A DNA stretch of 64,000 bases, from NCBI GenBank assembly GCA_964561105.1, contig CAZLOH010000002.1:62001-126000 (forward strand), given 5' to 3'. This document shows, one piece after another, positions 8,894 to 17,898 of this stretch; position 1 is the stretch's first letter; every line of letters starts with the position of its first letter. Both the position numbers and the translations under genes were made by a program. The notes under the pieces are model-generated. The model was not told the origin of the DNA, ran no database searches, and saw only the letters and a list, made by a program, of their open reading frames with translations. The DNA is from JADLHS01 sp964561105. Its GTDB lineage: Bacteria > Verrucomicrobiota > Verrucomicrobiia > Limisphaerales > JADLHS01.

Positions 8894-9775
8894 ATGAAAT
8901 CGCCGCCAAAACCCAAGCGCGCGTTTACTCTCATTGAACTACTGGTGGTCATCGCGATCATCGGGATTTTGGCGGCGTTGTTGTTGCCCACGCTGTCGCG
9001 GGCCAAGCTGAAGGGCTACGGGGCGGCGTGCTTGAACAACCAGAAGCAACTGGCGCTCGCCTGGCATTTGTATGCGGATGATAACGACGGGCGCGTGGTC
9101 AACTTCAGCACTTTCCAGCCCGCCGGGCCGCTCAGTGCCACCAACACCCCGTGGCGCACGGGCGGGTTCAGCCGGCAACTGATTGTCACGGTGCCGACCG
9201 GGTTGTCGGCGGAACAGGCGTGGGCGTATCAGATTGAGATGGGTTACCGACAACCCACGCCCGGTATTTCCGGGCCGTTGTTCAAGTATGCGCCCAACGT
9301 GGGGGTGATCCGTTGTCCGGGCGATCTCCGGGCGCGCTTGCCCTACGGGCAGGGGTTCGCGTGCGATTCGTATTCGGGCGTGGCGTTGTTGAACGGCGAG
9401 TTCCACGGGTTTACAAAGCAATATGAAGTGCTGACGCCCAGCCAGCGGTTTCTCTGGGTGGAGGGCGCGGATATGCGCGGAGAGAACATCGGGTCGTGGG
9501 TGCTGGACAATTACGGCACGGCGGCGGCGGATTTCGCGGACACGCGGTTTGGTGATTCCCCGGCAGCGTTTCATGGCAACGCCAGCACGTTTAGTTTTGT
9601 GGATGGTCACGCCGAGAGCCGGCGCTGGCTGGATGCGGCCACCATTGTTTACGCCAACAGCCGGACGATTGACAAGGACACGGGTGGGGACACCACGAAA
9701 GCGGCGGCCCAGATTTACAGCAAACGCGATTTACAGTGGATTGGCCGACATTATCCCGGCCCGCAAAATCCATGA
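8894..9775 (+). CDS. type II secretion/type IV pilin-like protein (prepilin N-terminal methylation domain)
   Basis: A 293-residue protein. The ATG at 8894 is chosen because it directly precedes the prepilin cleavage motif (KPKRAFTLIELLVVIAI), whereas the open frame upstream is repeat DNA. The hydrophobic helix runs from about residue 11 to 30, and prepilin peptidase would cut before the F of FTLIE. The C-terminal part, with DGHAESRRW near the end, matches the H-X9-DG-rich pseudopilins very common in PVC bacteria. The precise role (type II secretion-like pseudopilus or surface protein) is unknown. Its stop overlaps the next start (ATGA at 9772-9775), indicating translational coupling. Confidence 0.85.
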   Translation: MKSPPKPKRAFTLIELLVVIAIIGILAALLLPTLSRAKLKGYGAACLNNQKQLALAWHLYADDNDGRVVNFSTFQPAGPLSATNTPWRTGGFSRQLIVTVPTGLSAEQAWAYQIEMGYRQPTPGISGPLFKYAPNVGVIRCPGDLRARLPYGQGFACDSYSGVALLNGEFHGFTKQYEVLTPSQRFLWVEGADMRGENIGSWVLDNYGTAAADFADTRFGDSPAAFHGNASTFSFVDGHAESRRWLDAATIVYANSRTIDKDTGGDTTKAAAQIYSKRDLQWIGRHYPGPQNP

Positions 9776-11994
9776 ACGGAGGGCTGCGCAAACAAGCCGG
9801 GCGCTTCTGGCAATGGCAGAACGCGATTGCCGCAGGCTGGCGGGTGGTCGTGCTGGTGGTATTGGTAGGCGGACGGTATCTGTGGGTCTGCGCGAATCGC
9901 CCCGCGCACCGTTTGGAACTGGCGGATGCCTACTCGATCAGGCTTTTCTACGGCGCGCCCCAACCGAACAGCACGGGGACGCAACTCACCTACGTCAGCA
10001 CGGCGGAGCAGGGGTTCGCCGTGTTTCTCGTCAATACCGCCTCCGGCCAGAAAAGGAATGTGCAGGAGCAGAATGCGCTCGGTCCCTGGGGCAGTTATAT
10101 GGACCTCAAAGTGTGGCCGTGGTCGCCGGACGACAGCTTGTTCGTTTACTCCGCCAGCAATCACTTACGGCTCTGTGCTGCCGCTTCCGGGTTGGTGAAA
10201 GGTGAAATCCAGGTGCCGGGGGCCGTGGCCGAGTTGACCTGGATCAGTCCGGAGGAATTCGTTTTCATCGGGCGCGACGATGCGCTGTATCGGGTGAGCC
10301 GGCACAAGAGCGGCGTGTGGCAGTTGGGAGAGCCGATCCGGGGCGTGCGCGTTTCGGCGAGCTCGCAGAATGATCCGGTGGAGAGCGCTCCCAAGGCTTT
10401 CGACGGTTCGACGCAAACCAAATGGTACAACAACAACCGCGCGGGTCCGTGGTGGCTCCAATATCAACTGGGCAGCGGCGGGCCGCGGGTCGTGGCCCAA
10501 TATCGAATCACCAGCGCCAATGATGCGCCCGAACGCGATCCGCGCGACTGGACCTTCCAAGGCTCGAATGATGGCAGCAATTGGGTCGCGTTGGACGCGC
10601 GCCACGACGAAATCTTTCCGGAGCGGTTCCAGACCAAGACCTATTGGGTAAGCCACACCAACGCCTACCAGGCCTATCGCCTTTATATCACCCGGCAGGC
10701 GGCAGCAGCGGAGAACAACATGCAGTTGTCCGAGCTTGCACTCTTCGCGTTTGACGCCGCCGGCCGGCTGGAGGAAGTGAGTCGGGAGCGCGATCCGTTT
10801 GCGGACCCCGCTTCCCTCCAGTCCTTGCCGGAACGGGCCATCGCCTGGGTGAGCGTGGACAGCCTGTGGTATCTGAATCTCGCTTCCAATCAGCCGGTGG
10901 CGCTCGTGAATTCTCAGGAAACCATTTCCCGGAACACGCATATTTCCAAAGCCAGCTATTCAAAGCGAAACGGGAAGTTCTTGCTCAGTTGCGCGCAAGA
11001 TGGAAAGCCCGCGTTGTACGAATTCGATCCGGGCCAACCCGAACGCGGAATGGCGCTGCTCCCGCTTGGGGTGGGGATTGCCGATGCCGCCTGGTGGAAC
11101 AAATCCGTTGCCGGCGGGGTTGGCTTGGTCGGCCGGCTCCAGGAAGTCCTCGTCAAACAGCAGGACAAAAAGCCGGAAGTTCCCACCGCATTTTCCTGGG
11201 CCAATGTGGAGAGCCTGACGGTGACCGGAGACGGGAAAAGCGTGTTTGTTCTGGGGACCGTCAGTAATGAGCCGGCGGCGGGGATTTGGCAATTTGACCT
11301 GGACAGCGAGACGCTGCGCCCCACGGTTGCCTATGCGGATCATCCCTCCGCGCGGGCTCGGAGAATCGAGCCGTTGCAGGATTTCATTCTCACCGACTCG
11401 GGAAAGTACACCCTCTATCTGCCGGCGGATTTTTATCAGCATCCCAAACGCAAACGCCCCGTGGTGGTCGGTGACACGGATTTCGGTTTCGCCCTGCGCG
11501 GCACGTACGGACGCATGTGGGCCCCGGCCGTCGCGGCCTGCAACGCCTTCGTCATCGTCGTCAATCGCAAGGACTGGTTTGGCGGATTGGATCAATGGGG
11601 CGAGTCGGTCAATGCGGCGGTGGACGAACTCTCCGCGCGCCTGCCGATGGACCCAGACCGGATGTACCTGTTCGCCGTGAGCGCCGAGACGTCTCATCTC
11701 GGAGAATTCCTGAAGCACACAGCCTCGCGCTGGCGGGGCGTCATGTTGCTTAATCCTTCAGGTCTGCCGGATTTGGCCGGCCAGTCCTCGTTCCAACCCA
11801 TGCCCAAAATGTTGATCAGCGTCGGGGAACTGGAACGGCGGGAGACGCAACTGCAGGCGTATCAGTTGAAAGCGCTGAATGCTGGAGTTCTGGTGGACGT
11901 GGTCGTGGCCCCGGGCGAAAAACACCATCTGGTCGGCAACGCGGCGCAGCGTCAGCGCACCCGCGCGATGATTAACCACATCTTCGGTGATTGA
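9772..11994 (+). CDS. membrane-anchored beta-propeller protein with nested F5/8C domain and hydrolase-like C-terminus
   Basis: A 740-residue protein starting at the ATG that overlaps the pilin stop. One membrane anchor lies at about 23-39, followed by TolB/WD-like propeller strands. Between about 190 and 326 there is a discoidin (F5/8 type C) domain: SASSQNDP at its start, AFDGSTQTKWYNN, WTFQGSNDGSNW and a final MQLSELALF. Propeller strands resume, then an alpha/beta-hydrolase-like C-terminal domain from about 540. The expected GxSxG elbow is replaced by FAVSAETSH (about residue 636), so hydrolase activity is doubtful. This resembles prolyl-oligopeptidase-type architecture repurposed for binding. 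It is transcribed with the pilin-like gene and the following membrane protein. Confidence 0.65.
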   Translation: MNGGLRKQAGRFWQWQNAIAAGWRVVVLVVLVGGRYLWVCANRPAHRLELADAYSIRLFYGAPQPNSTGTQLTYVSTAEQGFAVFLVNTASGQKRNVQEQNALGPWGSYMDLKVWPWSPDDSLFVYSASNHLRLCAAASGLVKGEIQVPGAVAELTWISPEEFVFIGRDDALYRVSRHKSGVWQLGEPIRGVRVSASSQNDPVESAPKAFDGSTQTKWYNNNRAGPWWLQYQLGSGGPRVVAQYRITSANDAPERDPRDWTFQGSNDGSNWVALDARHDEIFPERFQTKTYWVSHTNAYQAYRLYITRQAAAAENNMQLSELALFAFDAAGRLEEVSRERDPFADPASLQSLPERAIAWVSVDSLWYLNLASNQPVALVNSQETISRNTHISKASYSKRNGKFLLSCAQDGKPALYEFDPGQPERGMALLPLGVGIADAAWWNKSVAGGVGLVGRLQEVLVKQQDKKPEVPTAFSWANVESLTVTGDGKSVFVLGTVSNEPAAGIWQFDLDSETLRPTVAYADHPSARARRIEPLQDFILTDSGKYTLYLPADFYQHPKRKRPVVVGDTDFGFALRGTYGRMWAPAVAACNAFVIVVNRKDWFGGLDQWGESVNAAVDELSARLPMDPDRMYLFAVSAETSHLGEFLKHTASRWRGVMLLNPSGLPDLAGQSSFQPMPKMLISVGELERRETQLQAYQLKALNAGVLVDVVVAPGEKHHLVGNAAQRQRTRAMINHIFGD

Positions 11995-11998
11995 ACCC

Positions 11999-12694
11999 AT
12001 GGCGGCAAAATGGATCAAAACGGTGGTTGTGGTGACGGGGGGTCTGTTGCTGGCAGCGGCGCTGGTTCGTTTTTTGGTCTTGCTCAGTCCGGCGCAAGCG
12101 CTGGCGTTGCCCGACCCGCTGCTGGGAGTGTCGTTGCGTTGGGCGGTGTTAGCGGCGGGAGTGGTGGAATTGGCGGCTGGGTTGTTCTGTTTGCTTGGTT
12201 CCCAGGTGCGGCTGCAAGTCGCTACGCTCGCCTGGCTCGCGACCAATTGGCTGATTTATCGCCTCGGGTTGCACTGGTTGGAGGTGCATCCACAAGGGAC
12301 CTTTCTGGGACTGCTGAATGATCCGCTTAAACTGGCGGGGACGCTCACGGGTTATTTCATCAGTGCGCTGCCCTTCCTGTTTGTCGTCTTGTGTTACAGC
12401 GCGACCGTCGGCATTTGGCGGGGACAGGCCGCCCGCGACTACCCGAAAATGCTCTGCCCCGCCTGTGGAGGCCACATCAAGTTTGCTCAACAGAATTTGG
12501 GGCAAAGAATTGCTTGCCCACATTGCCACGCGGAAGTGGACCTGCGCCGTCCAGATGAAAAACTCAAAATGTCCTGCTACTTCTGCCAGGGGCACCTGGA
12601 ATTTCCCGTGCACGCCCTCGGCACGAAGATGCCGTGCCCGCATTGCCAGAAGGACATCACACTGGTTGAACCAAAGCCGGAGCGAAACGGATGA
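11999..12694 (+). CDS. four-helix membrane protein with two C-terminal zinc-ribbon-like repeats
   Basis: About 231 residues from ATG 11999; a GTG at 11987 would add four residues. The first 135 residues form four hydrophobic segments of DoxX/MauE-like character and are paralogous to the broken gene at 8212-8750. The C-terminus has four CxxC pairs (CPAC near 152, CPHC near 172, CYFC near 191, CPHC near 213), arranged as two similar units with a GxxIxCPHC-like second knuckle, probably two zinc ribbons facing the cytoplasm. Function unknown. It starts a few bases after the preceding gene's stop and likely shares its mRNA. Confidence 0.65.
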   Translation: MAAKWIKTVVVVTGGLLLAAALVRFLVLLSPAQALALPDPLLGVSLRWAVLAAGVVELAAGLFCLLGSQVRLQVATLAWLATNWLIYRLGLHWLEVHPQGTFLGLLNDPLKLAGTLTGYFISALPFLFVVLCYSATVGIWRGQAARDYPKMLCPACGGHIKFAQQNLGQRIACPHCHAEVDLRRPDEKLKMSCYFCQGHLEFPVHALGTKMPCPHCQKDITLVEPKPERNG

Positions 12695-12711
12695 CGTGCG
12701 GATGGGTAGCG

Positions 12712-12811
12712 GCGACGCCCCGTCGCCATCGCGTGAAGGCAACGCCTCCGCCGCGCGTGGCCAACGCACCAGTGGGATTTGCGCAAAAGTCCCGGGCGAC
12801 GCGGGCGTCGC
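12712..12811. repeat. two short palindromes in the gap before the O-antigen-ligase-like gene
   Basis: GCGACGCCCCGTCGC (12712-12726) and GCGACGCGGGCGTCGC (12796-12811). The second has the same 7-NN-7 form as the palindromes at 4624 and 4703. They occupy most of the 200-bp gap at 12695-12895. Confidence 0.45.
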
Positions 12812-12895
12812 GGCCACGTTCCCGCCTACGGCATCGTTCCGGCCCGGTGACGCGCGGGAATTGTCATTCGGCCAGGATTCCGCAACGATAGCCTC

Positions 12896-15505
12896 ATGGT
12901 GCGGCGTGTTCTCAAAGCCCTGGCTCCCGTCAGCCTGATCGTATTGTTGACGGCAACCTTGTTGGGCGGGTACTTGACGACCTGCCGGCTTGAGTGGTTG
13001 CAACTGGTCGCTCGCGAAATCCAGGCGGCCTGCCGCGATCCCGGCACGCAGTGGATGGTGGCGGTGTGTCTGCTGAGTTACAGCGTCACGTTTCTGATTT
13101 TGGAAAGGCGCTGGCCACAAAGAGGCACAGCAGGCACAAGAGGCAGACCTTCGACACTGCGTCCTGCCGCCCATGAATCCTGTAGCAGCGGATATGAGTC
13201 CGCTCCATCTGATTCAGAGAAAGAGTTAGAGCCGACTCACGTCGGCTGCTCCAGCTCAGGGGTTCAATCGGCTGGAGCGGAGAGGCAGAAGCCTTTTGCG
13301 CTTTCTGTGCTTTTTCGTGGCAAAGTCACCAATCCAGATTTCTGGCTGGTCGGGTTGGTGGCGTTGGTGTTGTTGCGGTATGCGGTGGATTACGCGAATG
13401 CGGCCAAGTCGTTGCAGGTGGTCGTGTTGTTGACAGGCATCGTGATGGGAAAAGGCGTGGCGCTGTGGACGGCGTGGCCGAAACGTCCCCTCACCCTGTC
13501 CCTCTCCCCTTCGGAAGGGGAGAGGGTGTCCGCAGGACGAGTGAGGGGAACACTGTGCATCCTGGCTTTCCTGCTCGCCGCGTCCGCACTCTGGCAGCCG
13601 GAGATGGGAATGGAGTTTCACTATCACGGCGTCCGTCGCTGGGAAGGCGTGTGGGAGAATCCAAACACGTACGGCTTGCTGATGGGAGTGGGCCTGGTGC
13701 TGGCGCTGGGATTGTTGGTTGCAAGTTCCAAGTTTCAAGTTCCAGGCGAAAGGGAAGGGTTCATGCAACTTGCCACTCGGCACATGTCACGTATTGCCTT
13801 GCTCGTGGCGGCGGGATTGTGCGGTTTTGGTTTGCTCAAGAGTTACAGTCGCGGCTCGTGGTTGGGGACGGCGTGCGCGCTGGCGGCGCTGCTGTTTCAA
13901 CTGGTCAAGTTTCAAGTTCCAAGCGGAGTGGCAGGCCGAATGGCCGTCATGTTGCGCCGGAACTGGTTTCCATCCTCCATCCTCTTGCTCGCCATCCTCG
14001 TCATCTGTTTCTGGCAATTCCGGCATACGGAATCGCCGTTGGTGCGACGGGTATTTTCGGCGGGCAACGTGAATGATTTTTCCTGGCGCAACCGGGTGAG
14101 CGCCTGGCAGGGAGCAGCGCGCATGATGTGGGACAAGCCGCTGGCGGGCTTCGGTTGGGGTCGGGCCGAGGATGCTTATCACCGCGACTATCACGCGGCG
14201 CGCTTGGAGGAAACCGCCGCGATCCAGTTGAATGATTATCTGATGCTCGGGATTTCGGTCGGTGCGCCGGCTTTGCTCTGTCTGCTCACCTACATTTCGC
14301 TGGTCGGGTATCAGACTTTGCGTCGGCCATTCGGCGACTCGCAAGAACCATCAACTTTCTACCAGCAACCAGCAATCACCGCCGCCGTCGGTGTGATGGT
14401 GTTCCTGGTCGGTTTCTGGTTTGAGGGCGGCCTGTTCAAGCTGCCGACGACGGTGGTGTTTTGGGTGCTGTTGGAACTCGCGCGCAGTAGCAGCCGAGGG
14501 AACGAGGTTCAAATCACGCCGGCTCGGAAGGAGAATGTTCCCAATCCAATTTCCCGCTGTGAACCCCAGAGCCGTAGCCGCCGACGTGAGGAGGCGGAAA
14601 AGATTTCTACGCAACGGCGTCCGTCTCGTTCCTGCGGCGGCTACAGCGGGAACGTTCTTGGGGAGCTTCGACCTCCAACAATGGACGCGCATCGGGGCCA
14701 TGAACCGCACCAAAACCCCTCACCCGGCCTTCGGCCACCCTCTCCCCATCCGATGGGGAGAGGGCAGGGTGAGGGGACGGTTCATGGAAAGGAATCAAAT
14801 TCAGATGGGCTGGAACGTTTGACCGCGAACAACACGAAACCCGCGAAAGGGGAACGCGCACTCCGTTGGGTGGCGGGCTTGGTTGCCACGCTTGCCGTTG
14901 CCCAGACCGTGCTGCACCTGGGCCTCCCACAATTCGCGGTCAATGAGCGGACCCTGTCGCTCGCGCGCAGCTATTTGATTTCGGCCGGGGACAAGGCGGA
15001 CTTTGATTATCTCGCGTCGCAACCCAGTTGGTTTGGTAAACCACTCAAGCACCTCATCCAACAAGCGGAGCTGGCCCATTACAACCGCAGGTTGGTGAAT
15101 TGGAAAATTGACGATGCCACGTATCGTCGGTTTGTCCTGTCGTCCGGGATTGATCCGGCTTGGGACGGGGAAATGGACTGGCGGCGGCCGCTGTGGGAAT
15201 TTTTTTACCCGCGCATTCGCAAGGAAACCAGTTTGGCAGCAGCAGCGGAAACGGTCGGGCGAGAGTTGCGGGAACGAATCAAGATCCGGACGGGTGAGCG
15301 CGCAGTTGGAGACATTCAAAGTCTCTGGCGGGAACAAGCGGCGACTGCCGCCGGGTTCGAGCGGCTTTATGTGGCGGCTCTGCGATCGGCGGGAATTCCG
15401 GCGCGGTTGTCCCAATCCGATCAGGCGGAGTTTTGGAATGGCAACGACTGGCTGTCCGCTCCGCGCGCTGCCGGCCAAAGCCCCGGTATCGGCCAACCGT
15501 TATAG
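12896..15505 (+). CDS. O-antigen ligase/polymerase-like membrane protein with in-frame repeat insertions
   Basis: An 869-residue protein with about ten hydrophobic segments and a Wzy/WaaL-like loop region (WRNRVSAWQGAARMMWDKPL then GFGWGRAEDAYHRDYHA), typical of proteins that ligate or polymerise surface polysaccharide. The C-terminal 250 residues are soluble and end in a weak transglutaminase-like patch (ALRSAGIPARLSQ). Several linker regions are not protein-like and are translated repeats: about residues 80-140 (Ser/Glu-rich), 197-217 (TLSLSPSEGERVSAGRVRG), two KFQVP stretches, and about 555-640 (GLRPPSPHPMGRGQGEG). All leave the frame open. Whether the product is functional is uncertain. 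Start ATG 12896; no strong ribosome binding site. Confidence 0.65.
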   Translation: MVRRVLKALAPVSLIVLLTATLLGGYLTTCRLEWLQLVAREIQAACRDPGTQWMVAVCLLSYSVTFLILERRWPQRGTAGTRGRPSTLRPAAHESCSSGYESAPSDSEKELEPTHVGCSSSGVQSAGAERQKPFALSVLFRGKVTNPDFWLVGLVALVLLRYAVDYANAAKSLQVVVLLTGIVMGKGVALWTAWPKRPLTLSLSPSEGERVSAGRVRGTLCILAFLLAASALWQPEMGMEFHYHGVRRWEGVWENPNTYGLLMGVGLVLALGLLVASSKFQVPGEREGFMQLATRHMSRIALLVAAGLCGFGLLKSYSRGSWLGTACALAALLFQLVKFQVPSGVAGRMAVMLRRNWFPSSILLLAILVICFWQFRHTESPLVRRVFSAGNVNDFSWRNRVSAWQGAARMMWDKPLAGFGWGRAEDAYHRDYHAARLEETAAIQLNDYLMLGISVGAPALLCLLTYISLVGYQTLRRPFGDSQEPSTFYQQPAITAAVGVMVFLVGFWFEGGLFKLPTTVVFWVLLELARSSSRGNEVQITPARKENVPNPISRCEPQSRSRRREEAEKISTQRRPSRSCGGYSGNVLGELRPPTMDAHRGHEPHQNPSPGLRPPSPHPMGRGQGEGTVHGKESNSDGLERLTANNTKPAKGERALRWVAGLVATLAVAQTVLHLGLPQFAVNERTLSLARSYLISAGDKADFDYLASQPSWFGKPLKHLIQQAELAHYNRRLVNWKIDDATYRRFVLSSGIDPAWDGEMDWRRPLWEFFYPRIRKETSLAAAAETVGRELRERIKIRTGERAVGDIQSLWREQAATAAGFERLYVAALRSAGIPARLSQSDQAEFWNGNDWLSAPRAAGQSPGIGQPL
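13486..13549. repeat. CCCTCACCC/GGGGAGAGGG palindromic repeat inside a coding region
   Basis: CCCCTCACCCTGTCCCTCTC then CCCTTCGGAAGGGG then AGAGGG and GTGAGGGG form a large imperfect palindrome. It is translated in frame within the O-antigen-ligase-like gene. Confidence 0.75.
14559..14786 (+). repeat. about 228-bp dispersed repeat inside a coding region, inverted copy at 27005-27235
   Basis: The last 115 bp (from GGAGCTTCGACCTCCAACAA to GGGGACGGTTCAT) are nearly identical to the reverse complement of 27005-27130. The earlier part (GTGAACCCC, GTAGCCGCCGAC, GAGGAGGCGGAAA) is more diverged. It contains its own CCTCACCC/GGGGAGAGGG palindrome at 14716-14777. Confidence 0.75.
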
Positions 15506-15534
15506 CGTCAGCCATCCTGGCCCGTCCGGGCGGG

Positions 15535-15615
15535 CCGGGGAGCGCACGCGCCAAGGCGTGTGGCGGTGGACGCCCTCGTCCACCGCACCCGAGCGCGCCT
15601 CCGCGCGAGGTTCAA
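15535..15615 (+). repeat. dispersed repeat, inverted copy at 4793-4890
   Basis: GGGGAGCGCACGCGCC, then GGACGCCCTCGTCC and CCGAGCGCGCC, shared with the reverse complement of 4793-4890. Located in the gap between the O-antigen-ligase-like gene and pgk. Confidence 0.6.
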
Positions 15616-15726
15616 CGCGCGCGTGCGCTCGTGGGGCCGGCTGCGGGGCGCAGTCGGCTCGCACGAACGGCTCGGTCGCAAATCCAGGGAGATGCGCCCG
15701 TTATCTCGCCACCACTGGCGAAAGCA

Positions 15727-15754
15727 TTGACTCGACCCGATTCCCCGGTATCCT
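15727..15754 (+). promoter_or_regulatory. candidate sigma-70 promoter for pgk-tpiA-secG
   Basis: TTGACT (15727-15732), 16-bp spacer, TATCCT (15749-15754), about 43 bp before the pgk ATG. Pattern-based call. Confidence 0.4.
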
Positions 15755-15797
15755 CTGCGTTCCTGATGGAATCGCGGGATTTCTGATCGGGTTATTT

Positions 15798-17054
15798 ATG
15801 GCAAAACTTACGGTTCGGGACCTCAACCCCCACGGCAAACGCGTTCTGGTGCGCGTGGACTATAACGTACCGCTGGAAGAAAAGGACGGCGCGATGGTCA
15901 TCACGGACGAGACGCGCATTCTGGCCACGCTCCCCACCCTCCGCCTGCTCAGCGAACGGGGGGCGCGGATTATTCTCGCCGCTCACCTCGGCCGGCCCAA
16001 GGGCAAGCGCGAACCCTCGATGTCGCTGCGTCCGGTGGCGGATCGCCTGGCGAAACTGCTGGGTTGCCCGGTGAATTTTGCGGACGATTGCATCGGTGAA
16101 AAAGTGGAGCAGCTCGCGAGTGAACTTCCCCCCGGCGGCGTGTTGCTCCTGGAGAATGTCCGCTACCACAGTGACGAGGAAGCCAACGGCCCGGCCTTCG
16201 CGGAGCAGCTCGCCAAGCTGGCAGATGTTTATGTGAACGACGCGTTTGGCGCGGCGCATCGTGCCCATGCCTCGACCGAAGGCGTGGCTCGCGTGGTCGG
16301 CCAGCGTGGCGGCCAGTGCGCGGCGGGTTTGTTGATGGAACGGGAACTCAAATTTCTGGGCGATGAACTGGATAATCCCGCCCGTCCCTTCGTCGTCATC
16401 CTGGGCGGCGCGAAAGTCTCCGACAAGATCAAGGTGATTGATCGCTTGCTGGAAAAGGCCGATGCCATTCTCATTGGCGGCGCGATGGCTTACACGTTCA
16501 AACTCGCGCAGGGATTCAAGGTCGGCCGGTCGCTCGTCGAGCCAGACAAGACGGCGCTGGCGCTCGCGGCGTTGGAAAAGGCCCGGCAGCGCGGCGTGCA
16601 GTTTTTGTTGCCCACGGACAATACCTGCGTTACGCCGGTAAAGACCGACAAGCTGGACAAGAAGGGTCGTCCCGTGTTTGAAATGACCAATCCGCGCACC
16701 AACACGGCGGCCAACATCCCGGACACCGAGGAAGGCGTGGACATCGGCCCCGCCACCGCGGCGAAATTCAGCGAGGTGATCCGGGGCGCCAAGACGGTGT
16801 TGTGGAACGGTCCGATGGGAATTTTTGAAGACAAGCGATTTGCCGTCGGCACCAACGCGGTGGCGCGCGCCGTGGTGGAGGCCACGCAAAAGAACGGCGC
16901 GACGACCATCATCGGCGGCGGTGACAGTGTGAAAGCCCTCAACCGCGCGGGTCTCGGCGACCAGGTGACGTTCATGAGCACCGGTGGCGGTGCGAGCCTG
17001 GAATTTTTGGAAGGCGCGGTGCTGCCCGGAGTGGCGGCTTTGACGGACAAGTAG
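15798..17054 (+). CDS. pgk: phosphoglycerate kinase
   Basis: A 418-residue glycolytic enzyme transferring phosphate from 1,3-bisphosphoglycerate to ADP. The start MAKLTVRDL at 15798 is chosen over the long upstream open frame because it begins exactly at the conserved N-terminus (GKRVLVRVDYNVPL). HLGRPKGK, LLENVRYH, VNDAFGAAHRAHAST, VILGGAKVSDKI, WNGPMGIFE and GGGDSV are all present in order, covering substrate and nucleotide sites of both lobes. It heads a pgk-tpiA-secG cluster with its own candidate promoter. Confidence 0.97.
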   Translation: MAKLTVRDLNPHGKRVLVRVDYNVPLEEKDGAMVITDETRILATLPTLRLLSERGARIILAAHLGRPKGKREPSMSLRPVADRLAKLLGCPVNFADDCIGEKVEQLASELPPGGVLLLENVRYHSDEEANGPAFAEQLAKLADVYVNDAFGAAHRAHASTEGVARVVGQRGGQCAAGLLMERELKFLGDELDNPARPFVVILGGAKVSDKIKVIDRLLEKADAILIGGAMAYTFKLAQGFKVGRSLVEPDKTALALAALEKARQRGVQFLLPTDNTCVTPVKTDKLDKKGRPVFEMTNPRTNTAANIPDTEEGVDIGPATAAKFSEVIRGAKTVLWNGPMGIFEDKRFAVGTNAVARAVVEATQKNGATTIIGGGDSVKALNRAGLGDQVTFMSTGGGASLEFLEGAVLPGVAALTDK

Positions 17055-17123
17055 CGGATTCCCGGAGCGGGGAAGAGATGCGCCGCTCCGCGGTTCCCTC
17101 GCTCCCACACGCCATTTTTACAA

Positions 17124-17888
17124 ATGAACAAAGAACGCAAACTGATCATTGCCGGCAACTGGAAGATGAACAAGACGGTCGCCGAGTCGCTGGCGCTCGT
17201 GGACGACCTCAAGCGCGAACTCGCCAACGTGCGGGAAGTGGACATTGTCGTCTGCCCGCCGTTCACCGCCCTGGAGTCCGTGTCGAAATCCATTCTGGAT
17301 TCGAACCTCAAACTCGGCGCGCAGAACATGAGCGAGCACAATGTCGGCGCTTACACCGGCGAGATCGCCGCCGTGATGCTCAAGGAGTTTTCCACCCGCT
17401 ACGTCATCCTCGGCCATAGCGAACGCCGCCAGTATCAAAAGGAATCCGATGCGCTCATCGCGCGGAAGGCGGCGGCGGTTCACGGCGCCTCGCTCAAGCC
17501 GATCATTTGCGTGGGCGAAACCCTCGCCGAACGCGAAGGCGGGCAGATGGAAAAAGTTTTGGAAACGCAGGTGCGGGGCAGTCTCGCGGGGCTGGACAAG
17601 GAGCAGATGCTCGAAACCATCGTGGCCTACGAGCCGGTCTGGGCCATTGGCACCGGCAAAACGGCCACCACCCAGCAGGCGCAGGACGCGCACGCGTTCA
17701 TCCGCGGTTTGCTCGGGAAGTTGTTCGACGACGCCACCGCCCGCAAGGTGCGCATTCAATATGGCGGCAGCGTCAAGCCCGCCAATGCCCGCGAATTGAT
17801 GAGCCAGCCGGACGTGGACGGTGCGCTCGTCGGCGGGGCGTCCCTCGAGGCGCGGAGTTTTGCTGACATTGTGAAGAATTCGATATAA
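17124..17888 (+). CDS. tpiA: triosephosphate isomerase
   Basis: A 254-residue enzyme interconverting dihydroxyacetone phosphate and glyceraldehyde 3-phosphate. The catalytic residues are visible: Lys in GNWKMNK (about residue 15), His in GHSERR, Glu in AYEPVWAIGTG, the mobile loop just after it, and the phosphate-binding YGGSVKP. It lies 69 bp after pgk and 10 bp before secG, consistent with one transcript. Confidence 0.97.
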   Translation: MNKERKLIIAGNWKMNKTVAESLALVDDLKRELANVREVDIVVCPPFTALESVSKSILDSNLKLGAQNMSEHNVGAYTGEIAAVMLKEFSTRYVILGHSERRQYQKESDALIARKAAAVHGASLKPIICVGETLAEREGGQMEKVLETQVRGSLAGLDKEQMLETIVAYEPVWAIGTGKTATTQQAQDAHAFIRGLLGKLFDDATARKVRIQYGGSVKPANARELMSQPDVDGALVGGASLEARSFADIVKNSI

Positions 17889-17898
17889 AAGGAAGCGT

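Noticed and set aside
15108..15797. 230-residue N-terminal extension of pgk
   Set aside because: Out-of-frame translation of the previous gene and repeat DNA; the conserved pgk N-terminus begins at 15798.
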